DNA from: Phytopseudomonas straminea
Lineage (GTDB): Bacteria; Pseudomonadota; Gammaproteobacteria; Pseudomonadales; Pseudomonadaceae
DNA: 64,000 nt
Assembly: GCF_900112645.1 (NCBI RefSeq)
Contig: NZ_FOMO01000001.1
Span: forward strand, 434,001 to 498,000
Reading direction: 5' to 3'
Below the pieces are notes generated by a model. The model did no database searches and was not told the origin of the DNA. It saw only the letters and a list, made by a program, of their open reading frames with translations. The translations under genes and the position numbers were made by a program. This document shows, piece by piece, positions 31,295-41,200 of this stretch. Each line of letters begins with the position of its first letter. Position 1 is the first letter of the stretch.

Positions 31295-32698
31295 ATGAGT
31301 AACCAACACTGGATGCAGCGTGATCTGGACGTCCTCTGGCACCCTTGTACACAGATGAAGGACCACGAGCGCCTGCCACTGATTCCGATCCGTCGTGGCG
31401 AAGGTGTGTGGCTGGAGGACTTCGAGGGCAAACGTTATCTGGATGCCGTCAGTTCCTGGTGGGTCAATGTATTCGGCCACGCCAACCCGCGTATCGGCGA
31501 GCGCATCAAAGAGCAGGTCGACCAGCTCGAGCACGTGATGCTGGCCGGCTTCAGCCATCAGCCGGTGGTCGAACTATCCGAGCGGCTGGTACAGATCACG
31601 CCGCCGGGGCTGAGCCGGGTGTTCTACGCCGACAACGGTTCCTCGGGCATCGAGGTGGCGCTGAAGATGAGCTTTCACTACTGGCTCAACAGCGGCCAGC
31701 CTGCCAAGAAACGCTTCGTGACCCTGACCAACAGCTACCACGGCGAAACCGTGGCGGCGATGTCGGTGGGCGACGTGGCGCTGTTCACCGACACCTACAA
31801 GGCGCTGTTGCTCGACACCCTCAAGGTGCCGAGCCCGGACTGCTACCTGCGCCCGGACGGCGTGAGCTGGGAAGACCACTCACGGACGATGTTCGCCGCC
31901 ATGGAGCAGACGCTCGCCGAACACCACCATGAAGTGGCGGCAGTGATCGTCGAGCCCTTGATCCAGGGCGCCGGCGGCATGCGCATGTACCACCCGATCT
32001 ACCTCAAGCTGCTGCGCGAGGCTTGCGACCGCTACGGTGTGCACCTGATCCATGACGAGATCGCCGTCGGTTTCGGCCGCACCGGCACGATGTTCGCCTG
32101 CGAGCAGGCCGGCATCACCCCGGACTTTCTGGTGCTGTCCAAGGCACTCACCGGCGGCTACCTGCCGATGGCCGCGGTGCTGACCACCGATGAGGTCTAC
32201 GCCGCGTTCTACGACGAGTACGCCACCCTGCGCGCCTTCCTGCATTCGCACACCTACACCGGCAACCCGCTGGCCTGCGCCGCCGCCCTGGCGACCCTGG
32301 ATATCTTCGAGGAGGACGGCGTGATCGAGGCCAACAAACGACTCGCCGCGCGCATGGCGAGCGCGACCGCACACCTGGTCGATCACCCCCACGTGGCCGA
32401 AGTGCGCCAGACCGGCATGGCCCTGGCCATCGAAATGGTGCAGGACAAGGCCGGCAAGGTCGCCTATCCCTGGCAGGAACGCCGTGGCCTCAAGGTGTAC
32501 CAGCACGCCCTGACCCGCGGCGCCCTGCTGCGGCCGCTGGGCAGCGTGGTGTACTTCCTGCCGCCCTACGTGATCAGCGAGGAGCAGATCGGCTTTCTCG
32601 CTGACGTGGCAAGCGAAGGCATCGACCTGGCCACCCGCACTTCGGTCAGCGTGCCGGTTGGCGACACCCGCTATCCGGGCTTCCGCGATCCGGGCTGA
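31295..32698 (+). CDS. bioA: Adenosylmethionine-8-amino-7-oxononanoate aminotransferase
   Basis: PLP-dependent class III aminotransferase of 467 residues, converting KAPA to DAPA in biotin synthesis with SAM as amino donor. Motifs include SSWWVNVFGHANPRI near the N-terminus, YADNGSSGIEVALKMSFHYW, the PLP-contacting HDEIAVGFGRTG, and the Schiff-base lysine K283 in LSKALTGGYLP. GGGAG lies eight bases before ATG 31295. It stands apart from other bio genes. A small stem (32705-32732) follows its stop. Confidence 0.95.
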   Translation: MSNQHWMQRDLDVLWHPCTQMKDHERLPLIPIRRGEGVWLEDFEGKRYLDAVSSWWVNVFGHANPRIGERIKEQVDQLEHVMLAGFSHQPVVELSERLVQITPPGLSRVFYADNGSSGIEVALKMSFHYWLNSGQPAKKRFVTLTNSYHGETVAAMSVGDVALFTDTYKALLLDTLKVPSPDCYLRPDGVSWEDHSRTMFAAMEQTLAEHHHEVAAVIVEPLIQGAGGMRMYHPIYLKLLREACDRYGVHLIHDEIAVGFGRTGTMFACEQAGITPDFLVLSKALTGGYLPMAAVLTTDEVYAAFYDEYATLRAFLHSHTYTGNPLACAAALATLDIFEEDGVIEANKRLAARMASATAHLVDHPHVAEVRQTGMALAIEMVQDKAGKVAYPWQERRGLKVYQHALTRGALLRPLGSVVYFLPPYVISEEQIGFLADVASEGIDLATRTSVSVPVGDTRYPGFRDPG

Positions 32699-32704
32699 CG
32701 GCGC

Positions 32705-32732
32705 CGGCAGGTGGGCACGCCCCTACCTGCCG
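32705..32732. terminator. Hairpin between bioA and the porin gene
   Basis: Eight-base stem CGGCAGGT / ACCTGCCG in the 45-bp gap between convergent genes. There is no T-run, so termination here is plausible but weakly supported. Confidence 0.45.
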
Positions 32733-32743
32733 TCATGCCGTGC

Positions 32744-34054
32744 TCAGAGCACGCTCAGCGGGTACTCGACGATGAAACGCACCTGACCGGAATCCACATC
32801 CGAGGTTCCGGAGATACGATGCGTGGCCTGGCGCAGACGGAACTTGAGGTCCTTGGCCGCGCCGCTCTGCACCACGTATTGCACGTTCACATCGCGCTCC
32901 CAGTGCTTCTCGTTGTCGGCGTAATAGGCGTAGGGGCTGGACGCGTCCATCTTGCTGCCATCGACGTTGTCACCGCGGATGTACGAGACGTAGAAAGACA
33001 GCCCCGGCACCCCGTAGCTGGCCAGGTCCATGGCGTAGGTAGCGCGCCAGGAGCGCTCGCCCGGGCCGTTGAAATCCACCAGTTGCGACGAGTTGGCCAG
33101 GTAGATGGAGTCTTGCGCACCGCCGCCGCCGAGCGTCAGGTAGTCGAACGGCTGATCGCCATGCACCCGTTGGTGGGCGATGGTGAAGGTATGCGCACCG
33201 ATCGAGTAGGCAGTGGCCAGCGACCAGGCGGTGACGTCGATGTCGCCGGCGACCGACTTGCCCTCATCCAGCGTCCGATAGATGTTGAAATCGAAGTTCA
33301 GCGCCTGCTGGTCATCGATTGCCAGGTTGTAGATGGCGTTGCCGTAGTACTGACGCCACAGGTCTTCATAGCGCGAGGCATAGGCACTGAAACTCAAGGC
33401 ATCGCTGGCTACCCAATTGGCCCCGACATAATCGACACTGCCACCTTCGGCTCCTGGCGCGTAGGTGCTGTAGAAGCCATCGCGGCTACCGGCCTGGTTG
33501 AAATCCTTGGACGAAGTGAAATGGCCTGCGTCGATGGTCAGGTCATCAATCTCGGTGCTGGTCAGCTGGAAACCGGTCGCGGTGGCAGGTACCAGGCGAG
33601 CATCGGCAACCGCGATCACCGGGTTGTAGGGCCGCAGCTGGCCATACTTGAGTTCCGAATTGGAAATGCGCATTTTCACGGCACCACCGAGGGTGCCGAA
33701 CTCGTCGTCAGCCTGGTTGGTGGACGAGTCCACCGGCAGCAACCCGGAGCCCGATCGCCCTCGCCCGCTGTCCAGCTTGATGCCCATGTAGGCATTGAGA
33801 TCGACGCCGAAACCGACGACGCCCTGGGTATAACCCGAGCTGTATTCGAGGTGAAAACCCTGGCCCCATTCGCGGTTGTCCTGGGCCCCGCTCGCATGGC
33901 GATCCATATGCCAGTAAACATTGCGGATCAGCAGATTCAGCGTGCTGTCTTCGAGAAAACCCTTGGATTCGGCCTGGTTCGCCTGAGCGGTGGAAATGGC
34001 CAGAAGACTGGCGCTCAGCGCCATCAACGATAATCCGGTACGTTGCACGATCAT
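32744..34054 (-). CDS. OprD-family outer membrane porin
   Basis: Outer-membrane porin of 436 residues. The signal peptide ends about residue 25 (STAQA before NQAES). The mature part begins with the OprD-family hallmark of a short helix-like segment followed by LNLLIRNVYWHMDR, and has alternating beta-strand patterns throughout with the terminal strand VRFIVEYPLSVL. OprD proteins are substrate-specific channels for amino acids, peptides or organic acids, and the substrate here cannot be assigned. It is single, with no transport or catabolic gene beside it, and lies between bioA and rsmE, where I do not recall a porin in other Pseudomonas. Confidence 0.88.
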   Translation of the reverse strand: MIVQRTGLSLMALSASLLAISTAQANQAESKGFLEDSTLNLLIRNVYWHMDRHASGAQDNREWGQGFHLEYSSGYTQGVVGFGVDLNAYMGIKLDSGRGRSGSGLLPVDSSTNQADDEFGTLGGAVKMRISNSELKYGQLRPYNPVIAVADARLVPATATGFQLTSTEIDDLTIDAGHFTSSKDFNQAGSRDGFYSTYAPGAEGGSVDYVGANWVASDALSFSAYASRYEDLWRQYYGNAIYNLAIDDQQALNFDFNIYRTLDEGKSVAGDIDVTAWSLATAYSIGAHTFTIAHQRVHGDQPFDYLTLGGGGAQDSIYLANSSQLVDFNGPGERSWRATYAMDLASYGVPGLSFYVSYIRGDNVDGSKMDASSPYAYYADNEKHWERDVNVQYVVQSGAAKDLKFRLRQATHRISGTSDVDSGQVRFIVEYPLSVL

Positions 34055-34437
34055 TATTATTCCCTATGCGTGGAATGTAGCGGCGGATAGTCCGCCCTTG
34101 GAACAGGATGGGCTGCAGCGCCCACGCCGCTGCACGGCAACAGGTTTCCCCTGCCTGACGTGCGTTCGCGTGAGCCACCCACCCCTTGATCAGCCCTGCC
34201 GTGTTGAAGCGCCCCGGGAATGCGGCCCGGGAGCAAGGCCGTTCTTTTTTACCCTATGGCCAATGGACGCATCGTCGCAACCCTCGATGCCGGCAAGCGG
34301 CGCTCCTGTACACCGATCGCGAGCGACTCACACCAACCACCGCGTGGCCTGCAGCAGCGCTGCGGTCATCGACGGCCTGCAGAAAAACGACCATCCGGTT
34401 ATGCTTGCCCACCCTCAGCCCGTATCCGTCACCGACC
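34055..34437. other. Divergent intergenic region, porin / rsmE
   Basis: 383 bp without a convincing gene. A small palindrome GGCGGA-TAG-TCCGCC lies at 34082-34096, 28 bases before the porin ATG, and could be an operator or leader hairpin. Paired CCCGGG blocks (34213-34218, 34226-34231) with a T6 run 14 bases later are terminator-like but poorly spaced. Promoters for both genes must be here but none stands out. Confidence 0.5.
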
Positions 34438-35157
34438 ATGCGCCTTTCCCGCTTCTTCATCGACGCCCCCCTTTCCCTCGGCCAACACGAACTGCCCGAG
34501 GCTCAGGCCCACTACATTGGCCGGGTGCTGCGCCACGCCGCGGGCGACGCGGTGCAGCTGTTCGATGGCAGCGGCCAGGAGTTTCTCGGCGAGCTGGTCG
34601 AGGTGGGCAAGAAGACGGTGCGCGTCGAGCTGCGCGAGCAGTTCGCCGGGCAGGCCGAGTCGCCCCTGCACATCCACCTGGGCCAGGGCCTGTCCCGTGG
34701 CGAGCGCATGGACTGGGCGATCCAGAAGGCCACCGAGCTGGGCGCCCAAGTGATCAGTCCGATCATCAGCGCGCGCTGCGAAGTACGCCTGAAGGATGAG
34801 CGCACCGACAAACGCATGGCCCACTGGCGTCAAGTGGCGATCAGCGCCTGTGAGCAGTGCGGACGCTCGGTGATTCCGCTGATCCATCCGCCCATCACGT
34901 TGACCGACTGGTTGCAGCAAACCCGGGCGGATCTCAAGCTGGTGCTGCACCCCGTTGCCGAGCCGCTGAGCAGCCATGCCAAACCCGCGTCGGTGGCCTT
35001 TCTGATCGGCCCCGAGGGCGGCCTGACCGATGCCGAAGTCGAGCAGGCGCAGGGCACCGACTTCCACGCCGCGCGTCTGGGGCCGCGCGTACTGCGCACC
35101 GAAACCGCGCCGGTGGCGGGCCTGGCGCTAGCCCAGCACTTGTGGGGCGATTTCTAG
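34438..35157 (+). CDS. rsmE: 16S rRNA m3U1498 methyltransferase
   Basis: SPOUT-class methyltransferase of 239 residues that methylates U1498 of 16S rRNA using SAM. The N-terminal PUA-like part (MRLSRFF to about 70) is followed by the knotted SPOUT domain with KATELGAQ, the SAM-binding IGPEGGLTDAEVE and the C-terminal knot LGPRVLRTETAPVAGLA. The frame is open upstream to 34186, but ATG 34438 is the family start. It is followed by a cytochrome b561 gene on the same strand after 126 bp. Confidence 0.95.
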   Translation: MRLSRFFIDAPLSLGQHELPEAQAHYIGRVLRHAAGDAVQLFDGSGQEFLGELVEVGKKTVRVELREQFAGQAESPLHIHLGQGLSRGERMDWAIQKATELGAQVISPIISARCEVRLKDERTDKRMAHWRQVAISACEQCGRSVIPLIHPPITLTDWLQQTRADLKLVLHPVAEPLSSHAKPASVAFLIGPEGGLTDAEVEQAQGTDFHAARLGPRVLRTETAPVAGLALAQHLWGDF

Positions 35158-35283
35158 GAACCGGTTCAAAACCCACTCCGTCGGTGTGGAGACAGCGCAT
35201 CGCGCAAAGCCGCAAGAAAACTGTGGCCAATTGGCTATCATCAGCAGACGGCCCGTGCGCACCGGGCATGATGAGAACCCACC

Positions 35284-35805
35284 ATGAATGACCGCTATTC
35301 CGGCACCCAGATCACGCTGCACTGGCTCAGCGCCCTGCTGGTCATCTGCACCCTGTCGCTGCCTTATGCCCAGGATCTGGTTGCCGATCTGCTCGGCGGC
35401 ACTGGCGGGGTGTTCACCCTGCACAAATCCCTGGGCCTGACCATTCTGCTGCTGACCGTGCTGCGCCTGCTGGTGCGTGCTCGGCAAGGCACACCGCGGT
35501 TGTTGGCCGACCACGCACGCTGGCAGCACACCGCGGCGAAACTGGGCCATGGCGTCCTTTATGTGCTGTTGCTGGCGATGCCCCTGAGCGGCCTGCTGTT
35601 CGGCAAGCGGCCGGTGGAAATGTTCTGGTTGGTGACCATCGATCCGTTGCCGGTTTCCGATGCAACCCGCGCCCTGGCCCGCCAGTTTCATCTGACGGCC
35701 AAGTACCTACTGTTTGCCTTGATTCTGGGCCACGCCTGCATGGCGCTCTGGCACCACTATGGGCTGCGCGACGGCGTGCTGCGAGCGATGCTGCCGCGCC
35801 GCTGA
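35284..35805 (+). CDS. Cytochrome b561 family protein
   Basis: Inner-membrane di-heme cytochrome of 173 residues with four hydrophobic helices. Likely heme-ligand histidines occur in ITLHWLSALLV, FTLHKSLGLTIL, KLGHGVLYVLL and LGHACMALWHH. This is the second b561 in the window (the other is at 30484-31029), and the two are clearly different paralogues. It probably shuttles electrons from quinol to a periplasmic acceptor. No YceI gene is adjacent to this copy. Confidence 0.88.
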   Translation: MNDRYSGTQITLHWLSALLVICTLSLPYAQDLVADLLGGTGGVFTLHKSLGLTILLLTVLRLLVRARQGTPRLLADHARWQHTAAKLGHGVLYVLLLAMPLSGLLFGKRPVEMFWLVTIDPLPVSDATRALARQFHLTAKYLLFALILGHACMALWHHYGLRDGVLRAMLPRR

Positions 35806-35808
35806 TCG

Positions 35809-35831
35809 CCGGGGCGTTGAACGCGCCCCGG
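35809..35831. terminator. GC-rich hairpin between convergent cytochrome and ferritin genes
   Basis: Perfect 8-bp stem CCGGGGCG / CGCCCCGG with a 7-nt loop in the 34-bp gap between convergent stops. It lacks a T-run on either strand. Its position suggests a role in 3'-end formation. Confidence 0.5.
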
Positions 35832-35839
35832 CCAACGCC

Positions 35840-36367
35840 TTAGAGATCGTCGAGGATATCGGCCATATCGTCGGCGTGTTCTTCTTCCTGGGCGAGGATG
35901 TCTTCGAAGATGCGTCGCGTGGTCGGATCATCGTTGCCGAGGAAGGCAATGATCTCGCGATAGCTGTCGATGGCGATGCGCTCGGCCACCAGGTTCTCGG
36001 TCACCATGTCCTTGAGCGAACTGCCCGCGACATACTCGGCGTGGGAACGCGCGGTCAGCGTCGCCGGGTTGAAATCCGGCTCGCCACCAAGCTGGGTGAT
36101 GCGCTCGGCCAGCTTGTCGGAGTGCTCCAGCTCCTGCTGGGCATGTTCGAGAAACTCGGCCGCCGCCACGCTGGCCTTGAGGCCGCTGGCCATGTGGTAG
36201 TGGCGCTTGTAGCGCAGGTAGCAGACCAGCTCGGTGGCCAGCGACTCGTTGAGCAGGCGCAGCACGGTTTCACGGTCGGCCGTGTAGCCCTCAGTGATCG
36301 CTCCGGATTCGAGGTGCTGGCGGGCACGCTGGCGCAGAATGCTGATATCGGTAAGAGGGGTGCTCAT
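35840..36367 (-). CDS. Ferritin-like di-iron protein (bacterioferritin-related)
   Basis: Four-helix-bundle protein of 175 residues in the ferritin-like superfamily. Candidate di-iron ligands form the expected pattern: NESLATELVCYLRYKRHY on the first helix, LEHAQQELEHSDKLAERI with ExxH, then ENLVAERIAIDSYREII and EDILAQEEEHADDMADIL. Such proteins store iron or protect DNA and the cell from peroxide. It resembles the bacterioferritin-like/Dps-like group of Pseudomonas more than heme-binding Bfr; a heme-ligand methionine in the usual place is not evident. The gene is single, with its promoter between 36368 and the repeat element. Confidence 0.85.
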   Translation of the reverse strand: MSTPLTDISILRQRARQHLESGAITEGYTADRETVLRLLNESLATELVCYLRYKRHYHMASGLKASVAAAEFLEHAQQELEHSDKLAERITQLGGEPDFNPATLTARSHAEYVAGSSLKDMVTENLVAERIAIDSYREIIAFLGNDDPTTRRIFEDILAQEEEHADDMADILDDL

Positions 36368-36500
36368 GGCTTTTCTCCATCGGCTTACGGTTGAGTGCGC
36401 CCGCTCTGCTGGCCGGCGTCACTCGTGTGTGAGTCGCTGCGAAGAAGAAAAGTTTGACCTGTTTCTGAGTGTTACTGCTGTTTCGTCTGTGGCCTAGAAC

Positions 36501-36676
36501 CTGTTCAAAGTCAGCTGCGCGCGGGCAATGCGGCATTAAAGACAGGCTGGATTGCCAGCCCAGTCGGACTGCTCATTTACAGATCGTAAAGTCGAGCGCG
36601 ACTCCGACCGGTCCTCGCCTGTTTTTGCGGGGCCGCCTAGGCCTTGCTTTGCTCTAGCTCGCGAGACTTTGAACAG
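36501..36676. repeat. MITE-like repeat, copy B
   Basis: A 176-bp element with perfect 12-bp terminal inverted repeats CTGTTCAAAGTC (36501-36512) and GACTTTGAACAG (36665-36676). It shares with copy A (14994-15134) the blocks TGCTCATTTACA, TCCTCGCCTGTTTTTGC and TGCTCTAGCTCGCGA, in the same order and orientation. The extra length lies between those blocks. It has no coding potential and ends four bases from the chpC stop codon. Confidence 0.85.
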
Positions 36677-36680
36677 ACTC

Positions 36681-37151
36681 TTAGATCAGCTCGGCATCGG
36701 CAAGCAGTTGCTCGAGACCTTCGAGATCGGGGATGCGCAGCACGACGTCATCCACCTTTACCGCCGCCAGCTCCAGCGGCGCCAGTTCGGCATCGGCACG
36801 TGGCAGATCCTCGGTCACTCGCAGGGAGCGTGGAATTCCTTGCACCAGCAGAGCAATGAATTTGACGTTGGCGCGCCCGCCCAGGGCGTTGAGGATGGCG
36901 ATCCGCGCGCCACTGCCGACCACCGGCTGCCCGCCACTGGCGGCCTCGAAGCTCAGCAACGGCAGGCTCAGATCGCGCCAGGCCACCTGACCGAGAAACC
37001 AGTCCGGCATACCGCCCATGGCCGGTGGCGCGCGATAGGGAATCAGCTCGGCCACCGCCACGTTGGGCAGCAGCAGCGTGCGATCGGCCAGCGGCACGAC
37101 CAGACCGGTCAGGCTGCTGACGCTGTTCTGGGTAGCGACGGCTTGGCTCAT
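36681..37151 (-). CDS. chpC: CheW-like protein of the Pil-Chp system
   Basis: Protein of 156 residues with one CheW-like domain (LTGLVVPLADRTLLLPNVAVAELIPY and WRDLSLPLLSFEAA), an SH3-like fold that couples chemoreceptors to a CheA kinase. Its place at the end of the pilG-chpC run identifies it as ChpC, an auxiliary CheW in twitching-motility signalling. AGGA lies eight bases before the ATG. The repeat element begins four bases after its stop, so transcription of the whole cluster may end in that element. Confidence 0.9.
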   Translation of the reverse strand: MSQAVATQNSVSSLTGLVVPLADRTLLLPNVAVAELIPYRAPPAMGGMPDWFLGQVAWRDLSLPLLSFEAASGGQPVVGSGARIAILNALGGRANVKFIALLVQGIPRSLRVTEDLPRADAELAPLELAAVKVDDVVLRIPDLEGLEQLLADAELI

Positions 37152-37163
37152 GAAAACATCCTG

Positions 37164-38222
37164 TCAGACAGCGAACGAGGTAGAAGAAGACTGCCGGTCA
37201 GTGGCGCACTGCTCGGCAAGGTGCTCGACCAGCGCCGCGGCCAGTTCCCGCGGGCCGGCAGTGAAGCTGCTGTAGCCGCCTTCGCGCAGACTGTCAGGCA
37301 TGCTCGAGCAGGCGCAGCTGTCGGCCCGCTGCGTCCAGATGATGCCGCCCTGGCGCTTCACGTAGGCGGCGGCGGCGCTGCCATCACTGCCCATACCGCT
37401 GAAAGCGATCACGCCACTGCCGGCAGCGTAACGCTGGGCCAGGTTGAGCATCATCTGGTCGATCGACGGGCTGTAGGGCTCTGGCCAGGGGCGCGCGGCG
37501 ACACGCATCACACCATCATCAGTGAAGTTCAGCTCGTTGCTGATCGGCACCACCACCACTTCGCCGCAGCGCAGGGCGTCGCCATCACGCACGTTGCCAA
37601 CCCGCCACTGGCTATGGCGACCAACGGCCTGGGGCAAGGTGGTTTCGAAGCTGGGGTCGATATGCTGGGCGTACAGGAAGGCCACCGGCAGACCGCCCGG
37701 CAACGCGTCGAGAAACGCCTTGACCGCCGCCGGCCCGCCCAGCGATGCCGCCAGCAGCCACACCTGGCGGGCGGGCTCGCCGGCCTGCAGCGGAGTACTG
37801 GCCAGCACCGCTGGTAAATCGATGCGTTCCGGACGCTGCGCCTCCGCCAGCAAACTGTCCAGGCCGCCACCAGCAGTGGCCAGGGCAGGATCGCCGACCA
37901 GCTTCTTCAGCTTGCCGACCAGCCGGCGCTCCCAGCGCGGGTAATTTTCCGAGCTGCGCTCCGGCGCGTGGCCTTCGCCGAACAGCACCGGCACCTCGGC
38001 ATCAGCGAGTAGGGTGTCGATCAGCGGCAGATCCTCGGACTGCACCAGGTCGACCAGCCACAGGTCCGCTTCACAGGCCCGCAGCGCCGCATCGTCGAGG
38101 CGCTCGGGGTCGCTGTTGAGCACGACCTGGTAACCGTTGCTGCTCAACGCCTGCTGCAACACATGGCGCTGCAGCGAGGTGTCGGCGATCACTGCAATAC
38201 GCGCTGCACTGGATGGATTCAT
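37164..38222 (-). CDS. chpB: CheB-like methylesterase of the Pil-Chp system
   Basis: Methylesterase of 352 residues that removes methyl groups from the PilJ receptor, giving adaptation. The N-terminal part (about 8-90) looks like a degenerate receiver domain. The C-terminal CheB domain (about 165-345) shows the catalytic Ser in LLAASLGGPAAV, His in LYAQHID and Asp in FSGMGSDGSAA. The start at 38222 is chosen because it gives an ATGA overlap with the chpA stop; an upstream ATG at 38237 is possible. It is followed by chpC after 12 bases. Confidence 0.93.
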   Translation of the reverse strand: MNPSSAARIAVIADTSLQRHVLQQALSSNGYQVVLNSDPERLDDAALRACEADLWLVDLVQSEDLPLIDTLLADAEVPVLFGEGHAPERSSENYPRWERRLVGKLKKLVGDPALATAGGGLDSLLAEAQRPERIDLPAVLASTPLQAGEPARQVWLLAASLGGPAAVKAFLDALPGGLPVAFLYAQHIDPSFETTLPQAVGRHSQWRVGNVRDGDALRCGEVVVVPISNELNFTDDGVMRVAARPWPEPYSPSIDQMMLNLAQRYAAGSGVIAFSGMGSDGSAAAAYVKRQGGIIWTQRADSCACSSMPDSLREGGYSSFTAGPRELAAALVEHLAEQCATDRQSSSTSFAV

Positions 38223-41200
38223 GGTCGTTTCGTCCACTTCTCGATGGAGTCGAGCAGCAACGACTCCTGGTACGGCTTGCCGAGGTACTCGTTGACGCCG
38301 ATGCTCATCGCCCGCTCGCGGTGTTTCTCACCGGTACGCGAGGTGATCATGATGATCGGCAGATCCTTGAGACCTTCGTCGTGACGAATCAGGTTGGCGA
38401 CCTCGAAGCCGTCCATGCGCGGCATTTCGATGTCCAGCAACATGATGTCGGGGCGATGCTCCTGCAGCTGGGCGATGGCGTCGACCCCGTCCTTGGCGGT
38501 CAGCACGTTCATGCCATTGCGCTCCAGCAGGCGGCTGGTGACCTTGCGCACGGTGACCGAGTCGTCCACCACCATGACCAGGGTCGGGCGCTCGACCTCG
38601 ACCTCTGCCAAGGTGCCGGCATCGGCAGCCAGACGCGGCCGCACCTGATACTGCAGGTGGGCATGCAATTCGCGGATGGTCGCCAGCAGGTCGAGAATCA
38701 CCACCACGCGACCGTCACCGAGGATGGTCGCACCGGAGATACCCGGCACCGTGGCGAACTGCGGGCCGAGGCTCTTCACCACGATCTCCCGCGAGCCAGC
38801 CAGGGAATCCACCTGCACGGCCACGGCGTGTTCGCTGGAGCGCACCAGGATCACCGGCAGCGGCAGGCTCTGACCGACCAGTTTGGGATGCTGGCCGTTG
38901 TTGAGCAGATCGCCCAGGTAGCGCAGTTCGTAGGCTTGGCCGGCGTATTCGAAACGCGGCGCATCGGGGCCGTAGTAGCTTTCCAGTTCGTACGGCGAAA
39001 CGCGCACGATACCCTCGATGGTGTTGAGCGGAATGGCGTACAGGTCTTCACCGGACAGCACCATCAGCGCACGGTTGACCGATACGGTGAACGGCAGACG
39101 AATGCGGAAGGTGGTGCCTTCGCCGATCACCGAGTCGATGCTCATCGAGCCGCCGAGTTGCTTGACCTCGGCGTTGACCACGTCCATGCCGACGCCACGC
39201 CCGGAAATCTGCGTGACCTTCTCGGCGGTGGAGAAACCGGCTTCGAGGATGAACTGCAGGATCTCGTGTTCGCTGAGATCGGCGCCGGCATCCATCAGGC
39301 CGCGTTCGATGGCCTTGCGGCGCACCGCATCGAGGTTGATGCCGGCACCGTCGTCGCTGAGCGTCAGCACGATGTCGCCGCCTTCACGGCCCAGCTCCAG
39401 ACGAATGCTACCCTGCTCCGGCTTGCCGGCCTTGGCCCGCACCGCGGCGCCTTCGATACCATGGTCGACGGCGTTGCGCAGCATGTGCTCCAGGGGCGCG
39501 ACGATGCGCTCGAGCACCGTGCGGTCCATCTCGCCATCGGCGTTGCCGACGGTGAACTCGACCTGTTTGCCCAGCTCGCTGGCCACCTGGCGCACGATAC
39601 GGCGCAGACGCGGCACCAGGCGATCGAACGGCACCATGCGCGTGCGCATCAGGCCTTCCTGCAGCTCGGTGTTGACCCGCGCCTGTTGCAGCAACAGGGT
39701 TTCCGCATCGCGGTTACGCGAAGCCAGGGTTTCCTTGAGGTCCAGCAAGTCGGAGGCCGACTCGAACAGGGCCCGCGACAGCTGCTGCAGCTGGGAATGG
39801 CGGTCCATTTCCAGCGGGTCGAACTCTTCGTAACCGGCGCGCTCGGCCTCGGCCTGGTAGCGGCTGAGGATCTGCGCCTGGGTTTCGGTGTCCAGGCGGC
39901 GCAGCTGATCGCGAACGCGATCGATGGTGGCTTCCATCTCGCTCAGGGTAAAGCCGAAGTCGCTGACCTGCTGCTCCACGCGGCCCCGGAAGATCGACGT
40001 CTCACCGGCCAGGTTGACCAGGCCTTCGAGCAGATCGGCGGGCACCTTGACCAGCTCCTGCGGGGCACGTCGTGCGGCGGCCTCTTCGGCAGCCACTTCG
40101 GCACGCTGCACGAACGGCAGCGCGCGGTTCTCTGCCGCGACCACCGGCCGCTCGCTGGCGGCGACGATAGAAGTCGCCGCACGCGCCACCGGCTGCTCCG
40201 GCTCGGCTGCCGGGCGCTCGTCCTGGGGTTGCTGTTGCAGACGCAGGCGCAGTTCGTCGAGGCTCTTCTGCAGCCCCTCAAAGCCGGACTGCACGTCCAG
40301 GAACAAGCTGTCCGGCCAGGGCGCACCTTGCGTCTGGGCTTCCGTCAGGTGCTGCTCCAGATCATGGCTCTGGTCGCCCAGCTGCTTCTGCCCGGCCAGG
40401 CGGGCACCACCCTTGAGGGTATGCAGGATACGCAGCAGGTCGTCGATGCAGCTGGCATCGTCACGGCGCTCTTCCCAGCGGCCGATGCCGGCTTCCATGG
40501 CTTCGAGCAGATCGTCGGCTTCTTCCAGGAAGATATCGAGGATCTCGTCGCTGTCGGCATCGAATTCCTGCGGCGCGGCGCTCAACGGCACGGCGCGCGG
40601 CATGCTCAGTTGCTCGTCCGGGTTGGCACGCAGGCGGCGAATGGTCTCGATCAGCTCGTCGCCGTTGGGCACCTGGCGTTGCGAGCGCACCGCGTCGAGC
40701 ATCTCGGCGAGGCGGTCGTGGCAGGCATGCAGCAGCTCGAACAACATCGGGCTGGGGCGCAGGCGACCGTTGCCGAGGTCCTCATAGAGGAACTCCAGCT
40801 CGTGTGCCAGATCGCCGATCTCACGGATCTCGGCCATCCGCGCACCACCCTTGAGGGTGTGCAGGTCGCGCTGCAGGGATTCCAGATCGAGGCTGTTGTC
40901 GACATCGTCCATCCAGTGCGTCAGCGCCGCACCGGCGCTGTCGATGATGTCGAAGCCTTCTTCGAGAAAGATCTCGACCAGCTCGGGGTCGCGGTCGCTA
41001 TGCACCGCAGCTTGCGGGGCAGGCTCAGCGCGCACCACCGGCGGCTCGACGATTTCCGCGACGGGCTCGGCGACCGGCGCTTCGGGCTCCGGCTCAGGCC
41101 AGGCATCCGGGTGCTCGACCGGCTCGGCCGCGACCAGCGCCTCGGGCTCGCCGGGCTGCTCGTCCTGGCCGCCGCGCTGGCGGAACTGGCGAATGGCTTC

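Noticed and set aside
34213..34250. Terminator after the porin/rsmE divergent region
   Set aside because: CCCGGG pairs with itself and the T-run is 14 bases from the stem. The two genes diverge here, so no transcript is expected to end at this point.
35158..35200. Possible third copy of the TTCAAAG repeat
   Set aside because: Only a short GGTTCAAAA match is present. None of the shared internal blocks or the opposite terminal repeat follows.
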